This document shows positions 1 through 6,062 of a DNA stretch of 11,363 nt, in pieces. Location of the stretch: assembly GCA_035472475.1 (NCBI GenBank), contig DATIPA010000127.1, positions 1 to 11,363 on the forward strand. Reading direction: 5' to 3'. Numbering within the stretch: the stretch's first letter is position 1; each line of letters starts with the position of its first letter. The notes under the pieces were generated by a model. It saw only the letters and a list, made by a program, of their open reading frames with translations. It did not search any database and was not told where the DNA came from. This DNA comes from JAFAXD01 sp035472475. Lineage in GTDB: Bacteria > Pseudomonadota > Alphaproteobacteria > Rhizobiales > Xanthobacteraceae. The position numbers were made by a program, and so were the translations under genes.

Positions 1-28
1 CGCGTTTCCAGGCGTTTGGACACCGGGT

Positions 29-249
29 TTGTGGTTAGTTCGGGATTGCACCGGATACGCCGCGCGGCGTCATAACCTTCCATCAATTGAGATCAGGTCC
101 ACCGCAAGGGCCGCCAGCATTGCCGTGAGACTTCTTACGCCTTGGCCGGTGATGAGGCCGAAGCGCTTGCGGCAGGTTGCAGTGCCTACATCACCAAGCC
201 TTACAGTCCGCGCGCGCTGCTCGCGAAGGTGCGTGAATATTTGGCATAG
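29..249 (+). pseudogene. Frameshifted remnant of a CheY-like receiver domain
   Basis: From 130 to the TAG at 247-249 the + strand reads as the end of a response-regulator receiver domain: a TSYALAGDEAEA stretch, then AAGCSAYITKPYSP, then a final helix ending KVREYLA. The lysine of ITKP matches the conserved receiver lysine, and the T of TSYA matches the conserved threonine. Upstream, that frame is closed by TAA at 73 and TGA at 88. The neighbouring frame instead holds GYxAxRR near 58-75 and SIAV just before 128, which fit the helix and strand that normally precede TSYA. Joining the frames needs a shift of two bases near 127-130. The phosphoacceptor aspartate region is not recognisable in the first 50 bases. 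This looks like a decayed or frameshifted gene whose 5' part may lie outside the window. The domain end is clear; the upstream part is weak. Confidence 0.6.
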
Positions 250-300
250 CGCCGTTCTCCACCGGCTCCATTGCAGGTGGTCTACCCTGGTGGTATCAAG

Positions 301-326
301 GGCTCGGCAGCCGAGCCTAATTCTTT
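301..326 (+). terminator. Candidate rho-independent terminator after the receiver remnant
   Basis: A perfect 7-bp stem, GGCTCGG (301-307) and CCGAGCC (311-317), encloses a 3-base loop and is followed by the T-rich TAATTCTTT. It lies about 50 bases after the stop of the receiver remnant and in the right orientation. The T-tract is interrupted, so efficiency is uncertain. Confidence 0.45.
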
Positions 327-331
327 AGGAA

Positions 332-538
332 TTACAGGGAGTTCAGGTAACTGTCGGCGCCTCCCCTAGGGAGCGCCATTGCGCCATCAGGCATTGATTT
401 TCTCACAGCGACCGCGCGGAACCGCTGGACATGGAAGGTTGGCTTTGACCTGCGCTCCTCAAATATTTCGAGAGCCGCCGAGGCAGCTTTACGTTCAGAC
501 CAAGGGGCGAACGTAATTTTCTCCAAGAAGACAGCCAT
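332..538 (-). CDS. Weak small ORF, 68 aa, unknown
   Basis: An open frame starts at ATG 538 and ends with TAA at 332-334. The product begins MAVFLEKITFAPWSER and has no motif, signal peptide or membrane segment that I recognise. GGGCGAG stands about 9 bases before the start and could act as a weak ribosome binding site. Third-position GC is clearly lower than in the neighbouring genes. The frame contains a strong hairpin (356-377), which is more typical of intergenic DNA. It could be a genuine lineage-specific small gene, but chance is at least as likely. Apart from this frame and the hairpins at 301, 356 and 580, I see nothing in 250-621. Confidence 0.2.
   Translation of the reverse strand: MAVFLEKITFAPWSERKAASAALEIFEERRSKPTFHVQRFRAVAVRKSMPDGAMALPRGGADSYLNSL
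356..377. repeat. Intergenic hairpin
   Basis: GGCGCCTCCC, a CTA loop and GGGAGCGCC form a stem of about nine pairs with one bulged base. No T-run follows on either strand, so it does not look like a terminator. It may be a structured RNA segment or chance. Confidence 0.3.
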
Positions 539-579
539 CGCGTCATCTCGCCCAGCGCGGCAGTAGCATCGCTCCGCGG

Positions 580-611
580 CCCGGGTGTATAGTCCCGGCC
601 ATACAACCGGG
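580..611. promoter_or_regulatory. Imperfect inverted repeat upstream of the ClpP-like gene
   Basis: The arm at 580-592 (CCCGGGTGTATAG) and the arm at 599-611 (CCATACAACCGGG) pair at 11 of 13 positions around a 6-base spacer. The right arm ends 10 bases before the ATG at 622, beside the G-rich ribosome binding region (612-618). It could be a protein operator or an mRNA hairpin affecting initiation. The sequence does not decide between these. Confidence 0.4.
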
Positions 612-621
612 GGCGGGGTAG

Positions 622-1935
622 ATGCGCGTGGGGCATCGCGGCAAAGCCATTACCGAGCGGAGGCGCCGACCAACGATCTTGCTCGCGAGCATGGTCGCGC
701 TGACGTCCGCGTTGATGCTCGCCGGCGCGTCGGTTGCGGCGCCCACCAATACCAAACGCGCCGAGCCGCCAAAGCCGACCCGTTCCATGCGGGTTGTCGT
801 TGTGACCGACAGCCGGACAGGCTGCGAGCCCACTTGCGCCCACTGGATCGCGGCGCACGGCGAGATCACCAATGACACCCCGGCGCAGTTCCAGCGCGTC
901 TTCAAGGCGCTCGGGCAGAAAAAGCTGCCGGTCTTCATTTCTTCCCCGGGCGGATCAGTCCCGGCCGCGCTCGCCATCGGGCGCGAAATCCGCAAGCGCG
1001 GGCTCGACGTAGCGGTCGAGCGCACCGTTTTCCAGAAATGCGAGCAGACCTCGACCCCCTGTGATCTACGCGCGCTCAAGGATGCCGAGAAGGGCCGACC
1101 CGAGCCGATCGGCGCTCAATGCGCCTCCGCTTGCGTCTTCGTCCTGGCAGCCGGCACCGAGCGCCTGGTGCCGGTCTACGGCTTTGTCGGCGTTCACCAG
1201 CACCACGCCTTCCTGACCATGCAGAAAGTGCTGCGGACCTATCAGGTCCAGCGGAAGGTCGAGAACTGGCGTCTCGTGGAACAGCGCAAACTGATCGCGG
1301 AAAAGCAACTCTCATCCACGACCGTCGAGAAAGATCCCGACTATGCGCCGGTGCGGGCCTATTTCACCGACATGGGCATCAACACGGCGGCGATCATGCC
1401 GCTGCTCTTGAGCGCGTCGCACAACGACATTCATCGCATGACGCCGGACGAACGGCGGGCGACCCGGCTCGTGACGCGGGCGGCGGCCGGCGACGCGCTT
1501 TGGCCAACCGGCCTCCGCACAACGGAGGCGAAGCTCGACGCCGAGCAGGCCGCCGCGCGCTCGCCAGACCCGGCTGCCGTTTCCCAGGTGGTTGCCGACG
1601 TGATGCTGCTCTATCCTCCGGGAGGGGATACCGTCGACATTTTCATCCGGGTCAGAGCTTTGGATGTGTCGTTGCCCACGATGCAGTACACGGCCGATCT
1701 TGCGTTTGCCCGCGGCTGGAAACTGACCGCCCGCAGCACCGGCGACGGCGCGGCAGATCCGCTCTATGCCGCGCTCGCCAACCAGCAATTTTGCATGCTT
1801 CATCGCGCCGGCGATTTGTCCATCAAGATTTCAATCGAGAGTGCCGCACGTCCCGGCCGGCGCATCCAGATGGCTGCTGATATGACCAAAGCACCCGGTG
1901 CCGCCGAGTTCGCGGCCAAGCACTGCAGCAAGTGA
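622..1935 (+). CDS. Secreted ClpP/crotonase-fold protein (COG3904-like), 437 aa
   Basis: The N-terminus has a basic stretch (residues 5-17), a hydrophobic segment (18-35) and an ASVAA site near residue 40, which together read as a signal peptide; the mature protein should be periplasmic. Residues 55-200 resemble the ClpP/crotonase-like family of predicted periplasmic proteins (COG3904). SSPGGSV (107-113) matches the glycine-rich oxyanion-type loop. CASACVFVLAAG (167-178) places a serine (169) where ClpP has its nucleophile, and VGVHQHH (189-195) places a histidine where the second catalytic residue is expected. Cysteines 68, 72, 140, 147, 167 and 171 may form disulfides. Residues 200-437 match nothing I recognise. 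The start at 622 follows GGCGGGG; an internal ATG at 691 would leave a shorter signal peptide. The gene converges on a DUF899 gene with a 6-base gap. Proteolytic activity is inferred from the fold only. Confidence 0.75.
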   Translation: MRVGHRGKAITERRRRPTILLASMVALTSALMLAGASVAAPTNTKRAEPPKPTRSMRVVVVTDSRTGCEPTCAHWIAAHGEITNDTPAQFQRVFKALGQKKLPVFISSPGGSVPAALAIGREIRKRGLDVAVERTVFQKCEQTSTPCDLRALKDAEKGRPEPIGAQCASACVFVLAAGTERLVPVYGFVGVHQHHAFLTMQKVLRTYQVQRKVENWRLVEQRKLIAEKQLSSTTVEKDPDYAPVRAYFTDMGINTAAIMPLLLSASHNDIHRMTPDERRATRLVTRAAAGDALWPTGLRTTEAKLDAEQAAARSPDPAAVSQVVADVMLLYPPGGDTVDIFIRVRALDVSLPTMQYTADLAFARGWKLTARSTGDGAADPLYAALANQQFCMLHRAGDLSIKISIESAARPGRRIQMAADMTKAPGAAEFAAKHCSK

Positions 1936-1941
1936 GATGGC

Positions 1942-2706
1942 TCAGCGCTTGTCGTACTCGTCGTGGCGGCGCCACCAGGGGCGCGGCTGGTTGCGCCCCT
2001 TGGGTGCGCGGTCGAGCCACTGGAACATGCCCCAGAGGCCGTCCACTCCGCGCGCATATGCGGAATACGTGTGGTAGACGGCGCCGTCGTCGAGCACGAA
2101 GGCGCTCAGGCCCGGTCGATCACGTGAGTACGTGGGCACGTCGGTCCCGCATGTAGCAGCGAACTGCTTGACGGGCTCCGGGACCTGCGTGGCGTCCATC
2201 GCGTGGCCGCCCTGCCGGTAGTTGTATTCGATGAGCCCCGCACGCTGTTGCTCCTCGGTGAACGAGACGTTGAAATCGAAGTTGAAGTCGCCGCCGTGCG
2301 AGGACGCCCAGGGAAACATCCAGCCCATCCGCTGTTTGTAGGCCCGCAGCTTTGCGAGCGGCGCGCGCGACACCGCCCACAGCATGACGTCGTGATTCGC
2401 CAGGTGGACGGCGATGCCGTTGAACCCGTCCGCGATCGCCGAGCACGACGGACATCCCGCCTTGTAGTCGGGCCCGGACATGAAGTGGTAGACGAGGAGT
2501 TGCGAGCGGCCTCGGAACAGGTCCGGCAGCGAGGCGCTGCCCTCGTCGGTTTCGAAGCGATACGCTTTGTCGACCCGCACCCACGGCAGCTCCTGGCGCC
2601 ACTGCGCCACCTCGTCGCCGCGCCGCGTGAGTTCCTTCTCGGCCTCAAGCAGTTCGAGCCGCGCCGCCAGCCACTCTTCGCGTGTCCCGGTCAGGTGCAT
2701 CGTCAT
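1942..2706 (-). CDS. DUF899 family thioredoxin-fold protein, paralogue 1, 254 aa
   Basis: The protein matches DUF899 along its length: the N-terminal REEWLAAR and EAEKELTR helices, then VYHFMSGPDY, a CPSC motif (85-88), VSRAPLAKLRAYKQRMGW, and the C-terminal VYHTYSAYARG with WLDRAPKGR. DUF899 proteins are predicted thioredoxin-like; CPSC sits where thioredoxins carry their redox CxxC. A redox role is therefore plausible, but the substrate is unknown. I chose ATG 2706 because GGAG lies 8 bases upstream and family homology begins there. The frame stays open to 2877, but that extension reads through the 26-bp repeat and lacks family sequence. Over the first 144 aligned residues it is about 60% identical, without gaps, to the second DUF899 protein (eye count). 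A 26-bp element 65 bases upstream is shared with that gene. Confidence 0.88.
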   Translation of the reverse strand: MTMHLTGTREEWLAARLELLEAEKELTRRGDEVAQWRQELPWVRVDKAYRFETDEGSASLPDLFRGRSQLLVYHFMSGPDYKAGCPSCSAIADGFNGIAVHLANHDVMLWAVSRAPLAKLRAYKQRMGWMFPWASSHGGDFNFDFNVSFTEEQQRAGLIEYNYRQGGHAMDATQVPEPVKQFAATCGTDVPTYSRDRPGLSAFVLDDGAVYHTYSAYARGVDGLWGMFQWLDRAPKGRNQPRPWWRRHDEYDKR

Positions 2707-2771
2707 CGGTCTGTCTCCATCGGAGGTCTGATGTGGTTCGAGAGCTAGACTAGATGCCGGGTCGCGAACGG

Positions 2772-2797
2772 TGGGAGTGACAAGTGTGGCGGGATTC
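2772..2797. repeat. 26-bp direct repeat, copy 1, upstream of DUF899 paralogue 1
   Basis: The core is TGGGAGTGACAAGTG followed by TGGCGGGATTC on the + strand, identical to the copy at 3984-4009. It is separated from the DUF899 start codon (2706) by 65 bases. Read toward that gene it contains CACTTGTCACTCCC, and the TTGTCAC could be a -35-like element or an operator half-site. No convincing -10 follows at a standard spacing. It directly abuts the stop codon of the small membrane protein gene. Confidence 0.7.
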
Positions 2798-3205
2798 TTA
2801 CGGCGCCGGCTGCTCACGCATCCGGTAGGGTGAAGACCGCGCAGGACGCCGGGCCCGATGTCCGCCCGTCCGGGCAAACCCGCTGGAGATCAGCTTCAGC
2901 CAAGGCGCCGAATGGAAGGCGCTCATCAGCACATACATCAGGCCCATTCCGCTCAACGGTGATGCGCCATGCGCGCCTGAGCACAGCATATCCGGCACGT
3001 CGCCGCCAAGAATGGTAAGCAGCGCCATGATTGTGAACGTCGGCGCGGCTGCGAGCGATAGCCAGTCGGCCGCGCGAAGCGCGTCGGCCTTGCCGCGTCC
3101 GGCACGAGCGCTCATGGCTTCACGCTGGGTCGCAATCATCGTGGCGGATCCACGCGTGCCGATAGGGTCATTTGTCGTCGTCGTCGCGGCCATGAGGGGT
3201 CCCAT
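2798..3205 (-). CDS. Small two-helix membrane protein, 135 aa
   Basis: The gene starts at ATG 3205, 12 bases after the second DUF899 gene, with GAAGGA 8 bases before the start. This points to a two-gene transcript. Residues 1-45 are polar. Residues 49-66 (LSLAAAPTFTIMALLTIL) and about 84-103 (LSGMGLMYVLMSAFHSAPWL) are hydrophobic and predicted to span the membrane, with a PDMLCSGAHG loop between them. I recall small uncharacterised rhizobial proteins with the ADWLSLAAAPTF and PDMLC patterns, but have no name for the family. The tail after KLIS (107) is rich in Arg and Pro and looks unlike the rest. The stop codon abuts the 26-bp repeat, so the tail may be an accidental read-through created at a rearrangement junction. 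Function is unknown; cooperation with DUF899 is inferred from position. Confidence 0.65.
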   Translation of the reverse strand: MGPLMAATTTTNDPIGTRGSATMIATQREAMSARAGRGKADALRAADWLSLAAAPTFTIMALLTILGGDVPDMLCSGAHGASPLSGMGLMYVLMSAFHSAPWLKLISSGFARTGGHRARRPARSSPYRMREQPAP

Positions 3206-3217
3206 CGTCCGGGTCCT

Positions 3218-3916
3218 TCAATACTGATCGTGCCGGCGGACCCACGCCATCGCGAAGTCGAAGCCGTCCTCATCGCGGCCCTTGGGCACAAGGTCGAGGT
3301 ACTGATAGGCGGCGTTGAGCAAGTCGATCCCGCGGCCGTGGCACGAATAGGTGTGGAACACCTCGCCGCTCTCGTTCTTGTAGAACACGCTGACGCCCTG
3401 CTCGTCCGACGCGGTAATCGGCCGAACCGCATAGTTGTAGTACGCCTGGCCCGCGGCGATCTCCTCGGGCGTGAACGACACGTGATAATCGAAATTGAAA
3501 TCGCTTCCCTCGGACGAGACCCACGGGAAACTCCAGCCCATGCGTTTCTTATAGGCGTCGATTTTGGCCAACGAAGCGCGCGAAACGGCGGTAAATGTCA
3601 CATCGCGATGATTGAGATGGATCGTGATACCATTGAAATTGTCGGCCCAGAACGAGCATGACTTGCACGCCTCTTTCCAATCGGGGCCGAACATGAAGTG
3701 ATAGACGATCAGCTGGGAGCGCCCGTCGAAGAGATCGGCGAGCGAGAGGACGCCATTCGGCCCCTCAAACTGGTAGGACTTTTCCACGCGTTCCCAGGGC
3801 ATCGCCATCCGGCGGCGCGCCAACGCATCGCGTTGGCGGGTGAATTCCTTCTCGGCAGCCAGCAGTCCGAGGCGCGCCTTGCGCCATTCCTCGCGCGAAA
3901 CGACCTGATTCCGCAT
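3218..3916 (-). CDS. DUF899 family thioredoxin-fold protein, paralogue 2, 232 aa
   Basis: This is a second full DUF899 protein: REEWRKAR and AAEKEFTR helices, VYHFMFGPDW, CKSC (84-87) at the thioredoxin-like CxxC position, VSRASLAKIDAYKKRMGW, FHTYSCHGRG, and YLDLVPKGRDEDGFD near the end. ATG 3916 is preferred over the in-frame ATG at 3955 because AGAGG lies 7 bases upstream and family similarity begins at residue 6. It is 22 residues shorter than paralogue 1. The difference lies in the region before the FHTYS motif, where paralogue 1 has an insertion around residues 165-195. It is the first gene of a likely two-gene transcript with the small membrane protein and is divergent from the regulator at 4012. 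A 26-bp element 67 bases upstream is identical to that of paralogue 1. Redox activity is family-level inference. Confidence 0.88.
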   Translation of the reverse strand: MRNQVVSREEWRKARLGLLAAEKEFTRQRDALARRRMAMPWERVEKSYQFEGPNGVLSLADLFDGRSQLIVYHFMFGPDWKEACKSCSFWADNFNGITIHLNHRDVTFTAVSRASLAKIDAYKKRMGWSFPWVSSEGSDFNFDYHVSFTPEEIAAGQAYYNYAVRPITASDEQGVSVFYKNESGEVFHTYSCHGRGIDLLNAAYQYLDLVPKGRDEDGFDFAMAWVRRHDQY

Positions 3917-3983
3917 GGTTAGCCTCTTTGTTGAGATGCCGGTTGTTGGTCGCAAGATAGATTTAGGACCGGTTACCGACGGC

Positions 3984-4009
3984 TGGGAGTGACAAGTGTG
4001 GCGGGATTC
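3984..4009. repeat. 26-bp direct repeat, copy 2, between DUF899 paralogue 2 and the regulator gene
   Basis: All 26 bases match copy 1 (2772-2797). It lies 67 bases from the DUF899 start (3916) and only 2 bases from the start codon of the divergent regulator (4012), so anything bound here could also block that gene's translation or transcription start. Its GGCGGG may double as a weak ribosome binding site for the regulator. Confidence 0.7.
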
Positions 4010-4011
4010 CG

Positions 4012-5232
4012 ATGGATTCGCTGATCACCGCTGCGGCGCGCGCCCTCGCCAGGGGTGATCCCCTCGGCGCCCTGAATCGGGTCGCCCTGCGTGACGACGC
4101 GCCTGCGCTCGCGCTGCGCGGAATTGCGATGGCGCAGCTTGGCGATCTCGCCCGTGCCAAGGCGCTCCTGCGGCATGCGGCGCGCGCGTTCGGCCCGAAG
4201 GAGGCGGTCGCCCGCGCGCGCTGCGTTGTTGCCGAGGCCGAGATCGCGCTCGTCTCGCGCGACCTGGGCTGGCCCGCGGACGCGCTCGACGCTGCGCGGG
4301 CGACGCTGGAAGCGCACGGCGATCGCATCAATGCCGCGCATGCTCGCAATCTCGAGGTTCGTCGCCTGCTCCTGATCGGCCGCCTCGGCGAGGTCGAGCG
4401 CACGCTCGCCGGCCTCGATCCCACACCGCTGCCACCCGCATCGAGGGCCGCGCACGAATTGGTGGTTGCGGGAGTAGCGATTCGGCGCCTGCAGACCAAG
4501 GCGGCGCGCGCTGCGCTCACGCGGGCGGCGCAGGCCGCGCGCGAGGCGGAAATCCCCGCGCTCACGGCGGAGGTCGAAACTGCATCTCGCGTGCTGAAGA
4601 CGGTTGCGGCGCGCCTGATCGCGCGTGGCGAGGAACGTCCCCTTGTGCTCGGGGAGGTGGAAGCGCTGCTGACGTCAGAGACCCTCGTCGTAGACGCATG
4701 CCGCCATGTCGTGCGCAATCGGCGGGTGGTGATTTCGCTCGCGACGCGCCCGGTATTGTTCGCGCTTGCACGCGCGCTGGGCGAAGCCTGGCCGGGCGAC
4801 GTGCCAAGGAGCACGCTCGTCGCGCGCGCCTTCCGGGCAAAGCACGCCGATGAATCGCACCGCGCACGGTTGCGAGTAGAAATCGGACGGTTGCGCGCGG
4901 AGCTGCGGACGCTGGCAGAGGTGACCGCGACCAAACGCGGCTTCGCGCTGGTGCCGCGGCGCGCACGCGAGATCGTCGTGCTGGCGCCGCCGGTCGAAGA
5001 ACAAAATGCGGCCGTGCTCGCCTTCCTCGCCGACGGCGAGTCGTGGTCAAGCTCGGCCCTGGCAATTGCGCTCGGCGCCAGCCCGCGCACCGTACAGCGG
5101 GCACTCGACGAGCTTGCGGTCGCCGGCAAGGTGCAGTCGTTCGGTCGCGGGCGCGCGCGACGTTGGATGACCCTGCCCGTGCTGGGGTTCCCGACAATCT
5201 TGTTACTCCCCGGTCCACTACCGAGCGATTAG
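4012..5232 (+). CDS. Regulator with TPR-like helices and two winged-helix domains, 406 aa
   Basis: Residues 1-200 are Ala/Leu/Arg-rich helical repeats of TPR type, for example LALRGIAMAQLGDLARAKALL at about 33-53. Residues 223-315 resemble an OmpR/PhoB-type winged helix: LVVDACRHVVRN, a VVISLATRPVLFALARAL helix, the recognition-helix-like RARLRVEIGRLRAEL (284-298) and a closing TKRGFAL wing. Residues 332-386 form a second helix-turn-helix: AVLAFLADGESWSSSALAIAL, then GASPRTVQRALDELAVAGKV and an RGRARRW wing. There is no receiver domain, so control is probably through ligand or protein contacts of the helical part. The start at 4012 lies 2 bases after the 26-bp repeat, with only a weak GGCGGG ribosome site. 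It is followed after 48 bases by the propeller gene and is divergent from DUF899 paralogue 2. It probably regulates these neighbours (inference). I recall similar rhizobial proteins annotated only as HTH-domain proteins. Confidence 0.8.
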   Translation: MDSLITAAARALARGDPLGALNRVALRDDAPALALRGIAMAQLGDLARAKALLRHAARAFGPKEAVARARCVVAEAEIALVSRDLGWPADALDAARATLEAHGDRINAAHARNLEVRRLLLIGRLGEVERTLAGLDPTPLPPASRAAHELVVAGVAIRRLQTKAARAALTRAAQAAREAEIPALTAEVETASRVLKTVAARLIARGEERPLVLGEVEALLTSETLVVDACRHVVRNRRVVISLATRPVLFALARALGEAWPGDVPRSTLVARAFRAKHADESHRARLRVEIGRLRAELRTLAEVTATKRGFALVPRRAREIVVLAPPVEEQNAAVLAFLADGESWSSSALAIALGASPRTVQRALDELAVAGKVQSFGRGRARRWMTLPVLGFPTILLLPGPLPSD

Positions 5233-5280
5233 TGTCCCGATCCGAAGTTCTTCAAATCCACCACACCAGGAGATGGATGC

Positions 5281-5982
5281 ATGCTTCGATCGGCAGCCGA
5301 AATCCTCCGTGAGTATGGACCCTTTACCGGTGTCGATCGGGTACACGGGGTAACGTTCGATGGCCGGCACGTCTGGTTTGCGTCCGGAGACCGGCTCAAC
5401 GCCTTCGATCCTGCGAGCGGGAACACCGTGCGCACGATCGATGTGCCCGCGCATGCCGGGACCGCCTTCGACGGGGAGCACCTGTTTCAGATCGCCGAAG
5501 ATCGCATCCAAAAGATCGATCCGAAGACCGGCCGCGTGCTCGCCACGATCCCGGCGCCCGGGGGCGGCGCTGACTCGGGGCTCGCGTGGGCCGAAGGGAC
5601 GCTCTGGGTGGGGCAATATCGGAACGGGAAGATCCATCAGATCGATCCCCGGACCGGGGCAATTCTTCGCACCATCGAGTGCAGGCGCTTTGTTACCGGG
5701 GTCACCTGGATCGACGGCGAGCTTTGGCACGGCACCTCGCAAGGTGACGAGAGCCATCTGATGCGAATCGATCCGCGCACCGGCGAGGCCCTGGAGCAGC
5801 TCGAGCTGCCGCCCGGGACGGGCATGTCGGGGCTCGAGTCCGATGGTGCCGATCAGTTCTTCTGCGGAGGCGGTAGCAGCGGGACCGTGCGAGCAGTGCG
5901 CCGGCCCGGGCGAGGCTCCGGGGTGGGCAGCGGCTCCAAGACACGCGTGGAGCCCACGCGCAAGGCGTCAAAGCGGCGCTAG
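5281..5982 (+). CDS. Beta-propeller protein (Vgb / glutaminyl cyclotransferase-like), 233 aa
   Basis: The protein is built of five repeats of about 40 residues, each with an xxDGxxxWxx strand pair and a closing xxIDPxTGxxLxTI turn. Examples are FDPASGNTVRTI, IDPKTGRVLATI, IDPRTGAILRTI and IDPRTGEALEQL. This is the pattern of SMP-30/Vgb/glutaminyl-cyclotransferase-like propellers. There is no signal peptide, so it is probably cytoplasmic. The start at 5281 is supported by AGGAG 8 bases upstream. Residues 205-233 are a basic, low-complexity tail (GRGSGVGSGSK, RKASKRR). It follows the regulator gene by 48 bases on the same strand and is probably co-transcribed with it. Enzyme activity cannot be assigned; a ligand-sensing or binding role is equally possible. 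It converges on the receiver-cyclase gene, with 80 bases between that hold no clear terminator. Confidence 0.8.
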   Translation: MLRSAAEILREYGPFTGVDRVHGVTFDGRHVWFASGDRLNAFDPASGNTVRTIDVPAHAGTAFDGEHLFQIAEDRIQKIDPKTGRVLATIPAPGGGADSGLAWAEGTLWVGQYRNGKIHQIDPRTGAILRTIECRRFVTGVTWIDGELWHGTSQGDESHLMRIDPRTGEALEQLELPPGTGMSGLESDGADQFFCGGGSSGTVRAVRRPGRGSGVGSGSKTRVEPTRKASKRR

Positions 5983-6062
5983 ACTCTAGCGAACAAAAAT
6001 CATCGCGCTCCATGAAACGCTCGCGTCGACAATCATGCGGTCCATGACCTAGTCGCGCGAGG

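Noticed and set aside
2707..2877. N-terminal extension of DUF899 paralogue 1
   Set aside because: The extension translates the 26-bp repeat (NPATLVTP), lacks family sequence, and a good ribosome site points to 2706.
2772..4009. 26-bp repeat as an ends-of-transposon or CRISPR-type repeat
   Set aside because: Copies are direct rather than inverted, there are only two, 1.2 kb apart, and the interval holds ordinary genes with no transposase.
3963..5129. Long open frame on the - strand opposite the regulator gene
   Set aside because: It is Ser/Arg/Ala-rich with no recognisable motif and lies wholly antisense to a + strand gene with clear domains; long antisense frames are expected in GC-rich DNA.
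5983..6062. Possible terminator between the convergent propeller and receiver-cyclase genes
   Set aside because: Only a 5-bp TCATG/CATGA inverted repeat is present, without a T-tract; too weak to call.
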